Positions 30,572 to 40,362 are shown, counted from the stretch's first letter. The stretch: DNA of 64,000 nt from Dyella psychrodurans (GCF_003363265.1 NZ_QRBF01000010.1:1-64000); one strand, 5' to 3'. The notes: generated by a model from the sequence alone, not told the origin. A program made the numbers and translations.

Positions 30572-31462
30572 TTACTGCGCTTTCTGCAGCGCAGCGATAC
30601 GTTCGTCGAGCGGCGGATGGCTCATGAAGAGGCGCCGCATCCCCTGCGCCAGCGGGCCTGAGATGCCGAATGCGGCCATCGTCTTGGGCAAGGTGCTTTC
30701 GCCATGGTTGAGCTGCAACCGCTGCAGCGCGGAGATCATGGCGCCGCGCCCGGCGAGCTTGGCGCCCGCGGCATCGGCACGGAACTCGCGCCAGCGGGAG
30801 AACGCCATCACGATCATCGAGGCGAACACGCCGAACACCAGCTGCAACACCACCACCGAGACTAAATAGCCGATGCCCGAGCCGCCACGATTGTCGCGAC
30901 CACCGGAAAGCCAACTGTCCACCAGACGGCCAACGATGCGTGCCGCAACGATCACCAGCGTGTTGAGCACGCCCTGGATCAAGGTAAGCGTCACCATGTC
31001 GCCGTTGGCGACGTGGCCGATCTCGTGCCCGAGCACCGCCGCGACCTGATCGCGATCCATCTGCTGCAACAGACCGGTGCTGACGGCCACCAGCGAGCTG
31101 TTCTTAGTCATGCCGGTGGCGAACGCGTTCATTTCCGGCGCGTCGTAGATCGCCACTTCGGGCATGCCGATGCCGGCGTTCTGCGCATGGCGGCGCACGG
31201 TTTCGACCAGCCAGCGTTCGGCCTCGCTCTGCGGCTGCTCGATCACCCGGGCGCCGGTGGACATCTTGGCCATCCATTTGGACATGGCCAACGAAATGAA
31301 AGCGCCGCCCATGCCGAACACGGCGGCGTAGATAAGCAGTCCCGTCATGCCGCCGTAGCCGCGCGCGGCGGCCCACTGATCGACGCCGAACAGGTGGCAG
31401 ACGATGCTCAGCAGGAACAGGACGGCGATATTGGTAAGTAGGAAGAGTGCGATACGGCGCAT
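30572..31462 (-). CDS. htpX: Membrane protease HtpX
   Basis: HtpX is a zinc metalloprotease of the inner membrane that degrades misfolded membrane proteins. The 296-residue protein has two N-terminal membrane segments, the zinc site HEIGH (146-150) with the third ligand in FRADAAGAKL, and two further hydrophobic segments (about 155-215). It is divergent from gluQRS. Confidence 0.96.
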   Translation of the reverse strand: MRRIALFLLTNIAVLFLLSIVCHLFGVDQWAAARGYGGMTGLLIYAAVFGMGGAFISLAMSKWMAKMSTGARVIEQPQSEAERWLVETVRRHAQNAGIGMPEVAIYDAPEMNAFATGMTKNSSLVAVSTGLLQQMDRDQVAAVLGHEIGHVANGDMVTLTLIQGVLNTLVIVAARIVGRLVDSWLSGGRDNRGGSGIGYLVSVVVLQLVFGVFASMIVMAFSRWREFRADAAGAKLAGRGAMISALQRLQLNHGESTLPKTMAAFGISGPLAQGMRRLFMSHPPLDERIAALQKAQ

Positions 31463-31600
31463 AGTTTTCTCAGGTCGTCACACAGTCGGACAATGGTAAT
31501 CCGTTGCTAGAGATTCCGGCAAAATGGCGCGCTTTCAAGAGCTAAGCAGATGAACGTGCGTTCATGTCGAAGGTCCGGTCAGCCCACGTAGAATGACCCG

Positions 31601-32467
31601 ATGAACTACCGCGGACGCTTCGCCCCCTCACCCACCGGTCTTCTGCACGCGGGTTCGCTGGCCGCAGCCCTGGGCAGCTGGCTCTGTGCCCGTCATGCGG
31701 GCGGCCAGTGGCTGGTGCGCATGGAAAATATCGATCCGCCGCGCGAAGTTCCCGGGTCCGCGGCGGCCATTCTCGCCGCGCTGCCGATGTTCGGCCTGGT
31801 CCCCGATGGTGGCGTCGTCTATCAGTCGTCGCGCCTCGCCGCCTATGACGCCGCCTTCGAGCAACTGCGTCGCGCCGATCTGGTCTTTCCTTGCTGGTGC
31901 AGCCGCAACGACCTGGCCACCGCCACGGGACTGCACCGCGATGGACGATGTATCGCGCAGGTGGACGAGAGCCGCGCACCAGCGTGGCGTGTTCGTGTGC
32001 CGGACGAGGAAGTCGCGTTTGTGGATGGCTTGCAGGGTCCCCAAGGGCAGCACCTGCGCGAGGCGGTTGGCGACTTCGTCATACGCCGTGTGGAAGGGTT
32101 TTATTCCTACCAGCTGGCCTGTGTGGTGGACGATGCCTGGCAGGGTGTGACCGAAGTCGTCCGTGGCAGCGATCTGCTCGACTCCACCCCCAGGCAGATC
32201 TGGCTGCAGCGCTGTCTGGGTTTACCCACGCCGCACTACCTGCATCTGCCCTTGGTGCTCGACGACCACGGCCGAAAGCTGTCCAAATCCGAGCGCGCAT
32301 TGGAAGTCGACCCTGCGCATCCACTCCCCGGCCTGCGTCGGGCGCTTGCGTTTCTGGGCGCGGAGGCGGACGAAACGGCCACCAACGTGCCCGACCTTCT
32401 CCACGCCGCGTTGACACATTTCGATCCGCGTAAATTGACGCAATGCAGCGGTCATCGCGTGGCTTAA
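31601..32467 (+). CDS. gluQRS: Glutamyl-Q tRNA(Asp) synthetase
   Basis: This enzyme attaches glutamate to queuosine in the anticodon of tRNA-Asp. The 288-residue protein is a truncated GluRS without the anticodon-binding domain. It shows the HIGH-like SPTGLLHAGSLAAALG, a zinc site CWCSRNDLATATGLHRDGRC and KLSKSE in place of KMSKS. Unlike many relatives it is not next to dksA here. Confidence 0.93.
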   Translation: MNYRGRFAPSPTGLLHAGSLAAALGSWLCARHAGGQWLVRMENIDPPREVPGSAAAILAALPMFGLVPDGGVVYQSSRLAAYDAAFEQLRRADLVFPCWCSRNDLATATGLHRDGRCIAQVDESRAPAWRVRVPDEEVAFVDGLQGPQGQHLREAVGDFVIRRVEGFYSYQLACVVDDAWQGVTEVVRGSDLLDSTPRQIWLQRCLGLPTPHYLHLPLVLDDHGRKLSKSERALEVDPAHPLPGLRRALAFLGAEADETATNVPDLLHAALTHFDPRKLTQCSGHRVA

Positions 32468-32609
32468 CCCGGTATAACAGTCGATGCATCGCTGCAACAT
32501 TTAGGTGACATCGAGAACCGATAGTGCTTCGTGCTGTCAGCGTATAACCCCAGGCCACACCGTCGATGCGGTGCGCGCCTCCCCAAGTAGACAATCAAGG
32601 AGATAGGTC

Positions 32610-33350
32610 ATGACACAGCGTACGGCATTGGTTACAGGCGGCACTGGCGGCATCGGTACCGCAATCGTGCGCTATCTGGCCAAACAGGGACACCGTGTTG
32701 CCACCAACTTCCGCGATGAGGCCAAGGCACAGGTCTGGCAGAAAGCCATGGCGGACGACGGCATCCAGGTCTGCCTGGTGCACGGCGATGTCGCCGACCA
32801 CAAATCGTGCGAAGCGTTGATCGAAGGCATCCACCACAAGTGCGGTGCCATCGACATCCTGGTCAACAACGCCGGCATCACCCGCGACACCACTTTCCAC
32901 AAGATGACCTACCAGCAGTGGATGGACGTGGTGAACACCAACCTCAACGCCTGCTTCAACGTCACCCGTCCGGTGATCGAGGACATGCGCACGCGCAAGT
33001 GGGGCCGCATCGTGCAGATCAGCTCGATCAACGGCCAGAAGGGCCAGTACGGTCAGGCCAACTACGCGGCGGCCAAGGCCGGCATGCACGGCTTCACCAT
33101 TTCGCTGGCACAGGAAAACGCCCGCTTCGGCATCACGGTAAACACCGTTTCTCCCGGCTATGTCGCCACTGACATGGTGATGGCGGTGCCGGAAGAAGTA
33201 CGCGAAAAGATCGTGGCGCAGATCCCGGTCGGCCGCCTCGGCAAGCCGGAGGAAATCGCCCACGCCGTGGCGTTCTTCACGACCGACGAAGCAAGCTGGA
33301 TCACCGGCGCCAACCTGGCGATCAACGGTGGTCACTACATGGGTTGGTAA
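32610..33350 (+). CDS. phaB: Acetoacetyl-CoA reductase PhaB
   Basis: The 246-residue SDR enzyme reduces acetoacetyl-CoA to (R)-3-hydroxybutyryl-CoA with NADPH, for polyhydroxyalkanoate synthesis. It has TGGTGGIGTAIV at the N-terminus, NNAGITRDTTFHKM near 90, the catalytic Ser in QISSINGQKGQYGQ and Tyr-x-x-x-Lys in NYAAAKAG. A strong AAGGAGATAGG site precedes the ATG. No phaC or phaA is nearby. Confidence 0.93.
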   Translation: MTQRTALVTGGTGGIGTAIVRYLAKQGHRVATNFRDEAKAQVWQKAMADDGIQVCLVHGDVADHKSCEALIEGIHHKCGAIDILVNNAGITRDTTFHKMTYQQWMDVVNTNLNACFNVTRPVIEDMRTRKWGRIVQISSINGQKGQYGQANYAAAKAGMHGFTISLAQENARFGITVNTVSPGYVATDMVMAVPEEVREKIVAQIPVGRLGKPEEIAHAVAFFTTDEASWITGANLAINGGHYMGW

Positions 33351-33362
33351 ACACTGCTGGAG

Positions 33363-34148
33363 CTAGCGCTCCAGCAGTTTCTCCAACACCTTGCCCACCG
33401 CGGCGAAAGCAAACGCACCCGTTACATGCGTGGCGGCCCCCAGGCCGCCACCACACGCAAGATTCAGGGCATCGCCACCCGGCGGACGCGTGCCGCACAC
33501 GGTGCCATCCGGTTGCGGGTATTGGACGTTCTGCAGCGAATACACCGCCGACACGCCGAAATAGCGATCAGGATTGCGTGGAAAGCCGAAGTCCTGGCGG
33601 AGCTTCTTGCGGATCAGGCTGAACATCGCATCGTGTTCGGTACGCGAAAGATCGCGCACGCGAACCTGCGTGGGATCCGTGCGCCCCCCTGCCGAACCCA
33701 CCGTCACCATCGGCAGCTTGCGCCGCCGGCACCAGGCGATGGCTTCCAGCTTCACGCGGAAGGCATCGCAAGCATCCAGGACGACGTCGTAACCGCGATC
33801 GAGCAATTCATCCAGCGTGGCGGGTGTAAGAAAACGCTCGACGGCCTCCAGCCGGATCGCCGGATTGATCGCATGCGCACGTGCGGCGATCACACCGACC
33901 TTCGGCTTGCCGTATTCGCCATCCAGTGCATGAAGCTGACGATTGGTGTTGGAAACGCAGACTTCATCCGCATCGATCAGGGTCAAGCGCCCCACGCCTG
34001 TGCGCGCCAATGCCTCGGCGGCCCAGGAGCCGACCCCGCCGATGCCGATCACACAGACATGCGCCTGCGCCAGGCGCGCGAGACTGCCCACACCGTAAAG
34101 CCGCTCGACACCGTCGAAGCGTTCGGTTGGAAAAGCTGCGCCACTCAC
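33363..34148 (-). CDS. tcdA: tRNA threonylcarbamoyladenosine dehydratase TcdA (CsdL)
   Basis: The E1-like enzyme uses ATP to cyclise t6A37 of tRNAs to ct6A. The 261-residue protein shows the nucleotide-binding GIGGVGSWAAEALARTGVGR (about 36-55), LIDADEVCVSNTNRQ and the region around VLDACDAFRVK. It is convergent with phaB. Confidence 0.93.
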   Translation of the reverse strand: MSGAAFPTERFDGVERLYGVGSLARLAQAHVCVIGIGGVGSWAAEALARTGVGRLTLIDADEVCVSNTNRQLHALDGEYGKPKVGVIAARAHAINPAIRLEAVERFLTPATLDELLDRGYDVVLDACDAFRVKLEAIAWCRRRKLPMVTVGSAGGRTDPTQVRVRDLSRTEHDAMFSLIRKKLRQDFGFPRNPDRYFGVSAVYSLQNVQYPQPDGTVCGTRPPGGDALNLACGGGLGAATHVTGAFAFAAVGKVLEKLLER

Positions 34149-34288
34149 GCCCGGTCACCCCGGGTGGGTTTGAAAACATCCGGATTCACAGGTTTGCCCA
34201 ATCAGAAAATCTTGCGCATTTTAACCGTGTGCCGAGGTTGCCAGGCGGCCATATCGCTGCGGTATGCTCCGGGGCCACTGACCCTCAC

Positions 34289-34690
34289 ATGGACAAGGCT
34301 ATGCGTGCAGCGCTCCTGATCGTGCTTGGACTGGCCATTGGCATCATCGGCACCGTGTTCGCCATGCGCGCGCTGAACGAGCGCAACCCGTTGCCGCACG
34401 CGGTAATGGTGACCATGGGTTTCCATCGCCATCAACTGCAGCAGGCGATCAAAGGGCAACGCTGCGAAGCCGCCGCGAGCCTCGGCCAGCTGCAGCACAT
34501 GCAGATGACCGCCTCCGACATCCCCTTCGCCTTTCCCGATGCGCAGCAGCCGTTCCTGGATCTCGCCGGCCATCTGCGCACGGCTTTGCAAAACGCTGCG
34601 CAGTCGTCACCCGCAGATTGCCCGGCACTAGTCGCCGCGCTGAAACCGGTAGACGAGGTGTGCAGCCAATGCCACAAGCAATATCGCTGA
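34289..34690 (+). CDS. Small membrane-anchored cytochrome c-like protein
   Basis: The 133-residue protein has an uncleaved N-terminal hydrophobic anchor (ALLIVLGLAIGIIGTVFA) and a helical body. It ends in a heme-binding CSQCHKQYR, the CxxCH being nine residues from the end. A C-terminal CxxCH on a helical bundle is the layout of cytochrome c'. The anchor and short body differ from the classical soluble form. The start may be ATG 34289 or 34301. The electron partner is unknown. Confidence 0.75.
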   Translation: MDKAMRAALLIVLGLAIGIIGTVFAMRALNERNPLPHAVMVTMGFHRHQLQQAIKGQRCEAAASLGQLQHMQMTASDIPFAFPDAQQPFLDLAGHLRTALQNAAQSSPADCPALVAALKPVDEVCSQCHKQYR

Positions 34691-34708
34691 GTTGGCTGAA
34701 AGAGGCGG

Positions 34709-36262
34709 TCAGTTCGGTACGGCATCGTCCGGGGCGGGGAACATCAGGATGGTGATTTCCTTGCCCTGAGGTATTTCCACCGCCGGCGTACCCAGCACGG
34801 CAATACGATTCTTGAAAGCATCCAGATCCTCGCGCTCTCCCAGCGCGGAGCGTCCGTTCACCGCCCAAACGCGGCCACCCTGTTTCCAGCGCACCAAGGC
34901 TTGGTCGAGTTGGGATGTGACCAACGCGGAACTTTCGATCGGCGTGCCGCTCTTGGGTTGCAGCACGGCCAGCATCGTGGGTGCATTCGGATCCGATGTG
35001 TAGACCGTATCGCCAGGTCGCACATTCGCCGCCAATGTTGCGGCGGCCATATCCCAGCGCGGCTTGGTCTCTATCCTGTACACAGGCCCAAGATTGATAG
35101 CGCCGAGCAGGAACAAAGCCGTGGCTCCCACAACGTACGTTCGGCGCGGCAAGGCGGCGGCGCCAAGGCCGGCGAGCACGAAAAAGGGCGCAGCGCTCCA
35201 GAGGATATAGCGCGGCAACAACATCGATTTGAACAGCGAGATGGTCAGGATCAGCATCGGCAAGACGAGCACGCCCAGCAGAAGGACACGCCGTTCAAGC
35301 TGCCGACAGGTGCGAAGCGCGCCCGCGCATCCCAACAATGCGACGAATCCGCCCAGCAATGGCACGGCCGTGTGCAACACGTCGAACTTGACCACGGCAG
35401 GCATGCGCATCAGATAGACGCTGCTGGCCGCCACCCACAGGTGCTGCCAGCTCAACTGGGGAATCCAGTCGAAATTCTGCAGGATGTGGCTATTGCCGGC
35501 GGCGAGGATTGCACCGTAGAGCGGCACCGTGCACGCCAGAATGGCCAATGCGCTCAACAGCCAGTTGCGGCGAAAACCGCCGGTCAGGTCGCTCGACGAT
35601 TCCGCGCGAAGCGAGCGCCACAACAGGAACAGCGAGAGGTTGGAAGCAAGCAGCCACGGCGCCGCATCGCCAAGCACATCCAGCGCACCGATCGTGCCCA
35701 GCACATAAGTGCCCCATCCCCACCGGTCGGCATCGACGTTGCGGATATCCAAGGCCGCGCGTTGCGGATTCTGCGCCAGGCGCAACAGTCCCCACAGGGC
35801 GACCGTGATCAACAGCGTCACCAAAGTATAGGAACGCGCCTCCTGTCCGTATTGCACCTGCAAGGGAGACAGTGCCATCAGCAATCCGGCCACAATCGCA
35901 GCGCCACGACCGCCGATGCGACGCGCCATCGCAAACACCATGCCGATCGAAGCGGAACCGAACAGCGCCGAAGGCATGCGCAGCCACGCGCTGCTGGAGC
36001 CGAACTGGGAAATGAACTGCAGCAGCAGGAAGTACGTCGGCATGTGCCGGTTGGTGAAACTGTCGGCGATCAGGCCGCTAGGCCCCAGCTGAATGCGTTG
36101 GGAGGTCAGCGCCTCATCGAGCCAGAACGGTTGATGATCGATACGAAACCACCGCACCACCAAGCCCAGACACAGCACCGCCACCATCCAGGCGATATCG
36201 CCGGCGGGCCATTTTTCGCCATCGCGCAGGTGGTCGCGGTCGATCAGCATGGACGCCTTCAA
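34709..36262 (-). CDS. GT39-like membrane glycosyltransferase
   Basis: The 517-residue protein has about eleven membrane segments and an early acidic motif QPFWLDEALTSQRI typical of the GT-C/PMT-like fold (ArnT/PMT relatives). It also has a second loop motif SFTNRHMPTYFLLLQ. A soluble C-terminal domain of about 130 residues follows. Such enzymes move a sugar from a lipid carrier to a periplasmic acceptor. Neither sugar nor acceptor can be told, and there is no sugar operon nearby. Confidence 0.75.
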   Translation of the reverse strand: MKASMLIDRDHLRDGEKWPAGDIAWMVAVLCLGLVVRWFRIDHQPFWLDEALTSQRIQLGPSGLIADSFTNRHMPTYFLLLQFISQFGSSSAWLRMPSALFGSASIGMVFAMARRIGGRGAAIVAGLLMALSPLQVQYGQEARSYTLVTLLITVALWGLLRLAQNPQRAALDIRNVDADRWGWGTYVLGTIGALDVLGDAAPWLLASNLSLFLLWRSLRAESSSDLTGGFRRNWLLSALAILACTVPLYGAILAAGNSHILQNFDWIPQLSWQHLWVAASSVYLMRMPAVVKFDVLHTAVPLLGGFVALLGCAGALRTCRQLERRVLLLGVLVLPMLILTISLFKSMLLPRYILWSAAPFFVLAGLGAAALPRRTYVVGATALFLLGAINLGPVYRIETKPRWDMAAATLAANVRPGDTVYTSDPNAPTMLAVLQPKSGTPIESSALVTSQLDQALVRWKQGGRVWAVNGRSALGEREDLDAFKNRIAVLGTPAVEIPQGKEITILMFPAPDDAVPN

Positions 36263-36559
36263 ACTACGGCGACCAGGAGGAAAGCGACAACAACGCGACC
36301 GGTGTGCACGCGCCTTAACTGACGGGGGTAATGCACCGACATGATAATTCGACCATCAATCTCGGCTGGGGATGCGCAATCTAACGCTAGAGAGATTGAA
36401 TCGTTGTCAGGTATTTGTGACAAGTTGGTGCGCGTTCAGACGGCGCATTCAAACCGTGACTTCCGTCATGCCCGAAAAAAAGTCGGACTATCGAAGTGAC
36501 TCGATGTTGTGTAACTCAAATGCAACAAAAACGCGTTCGATTCAGGAACCGCCGCGCCG
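36263..36559. other. Intergenic region with no recognisable feature
   Basis: The 297 bases between the GT39-like gene and the Mpo1-like gene are more AT-rich than the surroundings. I see no gene, strong hairpin or operator. It probably holds the promoter of the GT39-like gene. Confidence 0.4.
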
Positions 36560-36862
36560 TCAGATCTTTACCTGCCCGCGCAGCACCTGCCAGTACATCA
36601 CCCAGTCGCCCATCAGACTGTAAAGCGGATGGCGAAACGTGGCTGGCCGGTTCTTTTCGAAAACAAAATGTCCGATCCAGGCAAAGCCGTAGCCGACCAC
36701 AGGTGCCAGCCACAGCCAGACGAACCTTTCCGAAAACAGCGCATAAAACAGAATCAGCAGCACGAGCGAGCTGCCGATGAAGTGCAGTCGACGGCAACGC
36801 CGGTCGCGATGTTCATTGAGGTAGTAGGGATAGAAATCCCGAAAACTGGCAAAGGCGGACAT
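36560..36862 (-). CDS. Mpo1-like (DUF962) membrane protein
   Basis: The 100-residue protein matches DUF962: an HxxxR-type start FYPYYLNEHRDRRCRRLHFIG, two membrane segments, and FAWIGHFVFEKNRPATF. The yeast relative Mpo1 is an iron-dependent dioxygenase that alpha-oxidises 2-hydroxy fatty acids, with His residues in these motifs. The bacterial role is not established. Confidence 0.85.
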   Translation of the reverse strand: MSAFASFRDFYPYYLNEHRDRRCRRLHFIGSSLVLLILFYALFSERFVWLWLAPVVGYGFAWIGHFVFEKNRPATFRHPLYSLMGDWVMYWQVLRGQVKI

Positions 36863-36922
36863 GAGGCACCCCCGGTAACCTGACTGTCATCAAGGTTAGC
36901 CCGAACACCTGCGTGGCGCACG

Positions 36923-37798
36923 TCAACCGGGCAATGGAATGAACTCGACTTCGTCGCCATGCACTTTGCCGAAACGACCGGCAGTCCAATCCGCCTTGGC
37001 CTGCTCGATACGCTCCCGCGAACTGGACACGAAGTTCCACCACAAATGGCGATCGCCATCCAGCGGCGCGCCGCCGAACAGCATCAAGCGGCTCGCCGCT
37101 TTCGCCTGCACCGCCGGCGCGGAATCGCCGGCATTGACCGCCATCTCGGTGGCAGCCAGCGTGACGCCTCCCCAGCTGACTTCGCCTTCAATTACATGCA
37201 CGCCACGTTCGTGGTGCTCCTGCGGCAACACCAAATGCGCACCGGCTTCCATGCGCGCTTCGATGAAAAACATCGGCGCGAACACTTTTACCGGCGACGC
37301 CTGTCCATACGCCGTACCTGCGATCAAGACCAGCTGTGCGCCGGGCTGTTCGATGTGCGGCAGGCTTGCTGCCTCGTGGTGGTGAAACTCCGGTGCAACC
37401 TCTTCATCGGCGCGGGGCAACGCGACCCATACCTGAATACCGTGCATGCGCTGACCGTCCCGGCGCGCATCCGGCGGCGTGCGCTCGGAATGCGCGATGC
37501 CCCGGCCTGCCGTCATCCAGTTCACCGCACCCGGCGTGATATCCGCCAGACTGCCGAGCGTGTCGCGATGTCGAATCGTACCTTCGAACAACCACGTGAC
37601 CGTCGCCAATCCGATATGCGGATGCGGACGCACGTCCATGCCATTGCCGGGCTTGAATTCAGCCGGCCCCATGTGGTCGTAGAAAACGAAGGGCCCGACG
37701 CGACGCGCTATCAACACAGGCAGCATGCGCCTCACAAAAAATCCATCGCCCAGATCGTGCAGGCGGCCGTTTTCGATGCGAGTGGGTTGCTGTTCCAC
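36923..37798 (-). CDS. Pirin family protein
   Basis: The 291-residue bicupin shows the pirin metal site in DVRPHPHIGLATVTWLFEG with a following HRDTLG and an HSE triad (AHSERTP). Bacterial pirins include quercetin dioxygenases and redox regulators. It is followed by, and 12 bases from, the OYE reductase gene on the same strand, so the two may be co-transcribed. The substrate is unknown. Confidence 0.9.
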   Translation of the reverse strand: MEQQPTRIENGRLHDLGDGFFVRRMLPVLIARRVGPFVFYDHMGPAEFKPGNGMDVRPHPHIGLATVTWLFEGTIRHRDTLGSLADITPGAVNWMTAGRGIAHSERTPPDARRDGQRMHGIQVWVALPRADEEVAPEFHHHEAASLPHIEQPGAQLVLIAGTAYGQASPVKVFAPMFFIEARMEAGAHLVLPQEHHERGVHVIEGEVSWGGVTLAATEMAVNAGDSAPAVQAKAASRLMLFGGAPLDGDRHLWWNFVSSSRERIEQAKADWTAGRFGKVHGDEVEFIPLPG

Positions 37799-37810
37799 GA
37801 TGCGGTCTCC

Positions 37811-38869
37811 TCACCAGGCTCGCTGATATTGCACGGGTGGCGTGATCGTTGCACCCAATTCCTGCGCGGCACGGCGCGGAAAATAAGGGTCGCGAAGGCT
37901 GGCCCGCGCAATCAGCACAAGATCCGCCGCACCACCGGCGATGATGCCATCGGCTTGGGCGGGTTCCGTGATCAAACCCACTGCGCCCGTAGGAATGCCT
38001 GCTTCCTGCCGAATGCGCGCCGCAAACGGTACCTGGTAACCCGGCGCAACCGGAATCTTTACGTGAGGCACCAAGCCGCCGCTCGAAACATCGACCAGAT
38101 CGACACCCAATGCGCTGAGTTCGCCCGCCAGCCGCACGCTGTCGTCGATGTCCCAACCGCCTTCGGCCCAATCGGTCGCCGAAATGCGTAGCCACAAGGG
38201 CCATTCGGCCGGCCAGACTTCGCGCACCGCCGTGATCACCTCGCGCACGAGCCGCGTGCGGTTCTCGAAGCTGCCGCCGTATTCGTCGTTCCTGTGATTG
38301 CTCAGCGGCGACATGAACTGATGCAGCAGATAACCATGCGCACCATGCAGTTCGATGAGCTTGAATCCTGCGTCCTTCGCTCGCACCGCGGCCGCGCGGA
38401 AATCCGAAACCACTTTGCGTATGCCATCCGCATCCAGTGCCTGGGGCACATGCCAGTCCGTATCGAAAGGCATGGCCGATGGCCCGACCGTTTGCCACGC
38501 ACCCTGCGCCACACTCAGCGAACCGCCACCTTCCCACGGACGCAGCACGCTGGCTTTGCGGCCTGCATGGGCCAGCTGCACGCCGGGAATCGCACCTTCT
38601 TCCGCAATGAATGCCGCGATCGACTGCCATGCCTTCACCTGGGTGTCGTTCCAGATGCCGACGTCGTGGGCGGAAATACGGCCTTCCGGGGAAACCGCCG
38701 TGGCCTCGGCAATCACCGCGCCAGCGCCGCCGACGGCACGGCTTCCCAGATGGACCAGATGCCAGTCATTGGGCACACCGTCCGTCGCCGAGTATTGGCA
38801 CATCGGCGATACCACGATGCGATTGCGAAACGTGAGGCTGCGCTGGGCGTAGGTTTCGAACAGCTTCAT
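37811..38869 (-). CDS. NADH:flavin oxidoreductase, Old Yellow Enzyme family
   Basis: The FMN-dependent TIM-barrel ene-reductase reduces activated C=C bonds such as enones and nitro-olefins. It shows NRIVVSPMCQYSA near residue 17, a conserved pair in ELHGAHGYLLHQFMSPLSN and the YGGSFENRTR loop. The Cys in SPMCQYSA places it with the thermophilic-like YqjM/XenA group. I prefer ATG 38869 (MKLFETYAQRSL), which gives the usual N-terminus. ATG 38914 would add 15 residues and also has AAGG near it. Confidence 0.9.
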   Translation of the reverse strand: MKLFETYAQRSLTFRNRIVVSPMCQYSATDGVPNDWHLVHLGSRAVGGAGAVIAEATAVSPEGRISAHDVGIWNDTQVKAWQSIAAFIAEEGAIPGVQLAHAGRKASVLRPWEGGGSLSVAQGAWQTVGPSAMPFDTDWHVPQALDADGIRKVVSDFRAAAVRAKDAGFKLIELHGAHGYLLHQFMSPLSNHRNDEYGGSFENRTRLVREVITAVREVWPAEWPLWLRISATDWAEGGWDIDDSVRLAGELSALGVDLVDVSSGGLVPHVKIPVAPGYQVPFAARIRQEAGIPTGAVGLITEPAQADGIIAGGAADLVLIARASLRDPYFPRRAAQELGATITPPVQYQRAW

Positions 38870-38923
38870 GGGCGATACCGGCGTAGATGGAGTGGAGACA
38901 CATGGCGTCGACATCTGCCTTGA

Positions 38924-39841
38924 TCAAGACCCGGCACTTTCCAGACTCCCGCGCACGGCTTCGCTGCGTTGAATCCACTCGCTCAATTGCGCGACAAGTG
39001 CATAGGGAAACTTCATCCAGCTGAAATGATCGGCCGCCTGCCCGTCCATGCGTTCCGGCGTCATGACGTCCATGCGCTGGAACGTCTTCGGCATCTTGTC
39101 GAGCAGCCACGCCAACGAAGACTGCGGTGCAAGCCAGTCGTCGCGAAGACGGAGCGCAAACACGGGCATCGCGAGCGCACGGAGCTGCCGCTCAAAATCC
39201 ACCGCCATGCCATCGGCCGAATAGCATCCGGTGCGCCCGCTGCGCGACCAATCGGCAATGACGCCGCGCGCCTCGTTGCCGCCAAACCCGAGGCGACGCC
39301 CGGGCAGGTAACCGACGAGCTGCGCCAAAGGCGATGCAAGCCTGTAGGCGATGGAAAGCAGCGCGCCGAAACGAAACCGCCGCCAATAAGGAGAACCGCT
39401 GCCGATCAGCATGATGCCCGCCACGGTATCCGGATGAAGGCTGGCATACAGGCACGACAACTGGCCGCCGAGGCTGTGGCCGGCGATCCACAATGTCGCC
39501 CTTGGCCAGCGTGCACGGGCCTCGGCGATACCTGCCGGCACATCCGCCTCCAGCAGTTCGCGATATCCCCAGTCGCATTGTCGACCTGCACGACGATCGC
39601 TCGATCCAAGGCCACGCCATTCGTGCAAAGCCATCGCCATGCCATGCTTTGCAAACGCTTCGGCCAGAGGCAGATAGTGTTTTGCGGGAACGCCTAGCGC
39701 AGGCAACCAATAAATGACGTGCGCCGGCGATTCGCCCGGCTGCACAATGATCAATTCGCTGCGCGCACCGTCTTTTGCAAGAACGGGCACGACGGTAGAC
39801 GATGGCGTATTCAAAGCTGACGACGTAAGCAACGCGGACAT
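38924..39841 (-). CDS. Alpha/beta-fold hydrolase
   Basis: The 305-residue protein has an alpha/beta hydrolase core. The nucleophile elbow is GHSLGGQ (near 118), the oxyanion region WLPALGVPAKHY (near 44), and a late His in the region AADHFSWMKFP. There is no signal peptide. It lies about 10 bases before the OYE gene on the same strand. The natural substrate is unknown. Confidence 0.8.
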   Translation of the reverse strand: MSALLTSSALNTPSSTVVPVLAKDGARSELIIVQPGESPAHVIYWLPALGVPAKHYLPLAEAFAKHGMAMALHEWRGLGSSDRRAGRQCDWGYRELLEADVPAGIAEARARWPRATLWIAGHSLGGQLSCLYASLHPDTVAGIMLIGSGSPYWRRFRFGALLSIAYRLASPLAQLVGYLPGRRLGFGGNEARGVIADWSRSGRTGCYSADGMAVDFERQLRALAMPVFALRLRDDWLAPQSSLAWLLDKMPKTFQRMDVMTPERMDGQAADHFSWMKFPYALVAQLSEWIQRSEAVRGSLESAGS

Positions 39842-39874
39842 CGGCGCAGGTTAACTAATGCGCGTTGCAGAAAC

Positions 39875-39900
39875 AAAAAGGCCGGCGTCCGCCGGCCTTT
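39875..39900 (-). terminator. Terminator of the first cold-shock gene
   Basis: AAAGGCCGGC-GTCC-GCCGGCCTTT is a perfect 10-bp hairpin, followed on the minus strand by further U residues, 20 bases after the cold-shock stop. It works in both directions. Confidence 0.92.
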
Positions 39901-39920
39901 TGCGCATAGGTTCGCAGAAC

Positions 39921-40130
39921 TCAAGCCGGGCTGACTTCGTCAGCCTGCAGACCCTTCTGTCCCTGCACTACCTTGAAGCTCACTTTTTGACCTTCTTTAA
40001 GGCTCTTGAATCCGTTCCCCTGAATGGCTCGGAAATGTACGAAGACATCGGGACCATTCTCGCGACTGATAAAACCAAAGCCCTTCGCGTCGTTAAACCA
40101 CTTGACGGTACCAACCTCACGATCCGACAT
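39921..40130 (-). CDS. Cold-shock protein (CspA family), copy 1
   Basis: The 69-residue single cold-shock domain has RNA-binding motifs KGFGFIS (RNP1) and VFVHF (RNP2). It binds single-stranded RNA or DNA and acts as an RNA chaperone. It differs from the neighbouring copy at only five positions, so the pair comes from a recent tandem duplication. A long leader precedes it, with an 8-bp hairpin (40171-40188) and a motif shared with copy 2. Confidence 0.95.
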   Translation of the reverse strand: MSDREVGTVKWFNDAKGFGFISRENGPDVFVHFRAIQGNGFKSLKEGQKVSFKVVQGQKGLQADEVSPA

Positions 40131-40191
40131 GATTCACTCCATCCGTTCGAGCGTTTGACTCTGAGACCAGTTGGCCCGCCCGGGCCAACGG

Positions 40192-40209
40192 CTTACTGGG
40201 TATGCTGAG
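40192..40209 (-). promoter_or_regulatory. Shared leader motif, cold-shock copy 1
   Basis: The minus strand reads CTCAGCATACCCAGTAAG, 62 bases before the start codon of copy 1. The same element with three differences lies 63 bases before copy 2. A hairpin TTGGCCCG-CC-CGGGCCAA (40171-40188) follows it. It may be a cold box or temperature-sensitive leader element. Confidence 0.5.
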
Positions 40210-40362
40210 ATCGAGTGAACGACACGGACGGACGGCATCCGGACACGCACGTTACCAAGCAGACGCAGTGAATAAAGCATAATCACAATCGTGAAAGCAT
40301 GTGTGATGAAAAATTCACATTTGAAGTCACATTAGAAAATCGAATCTAAATACCCCAAAAAC

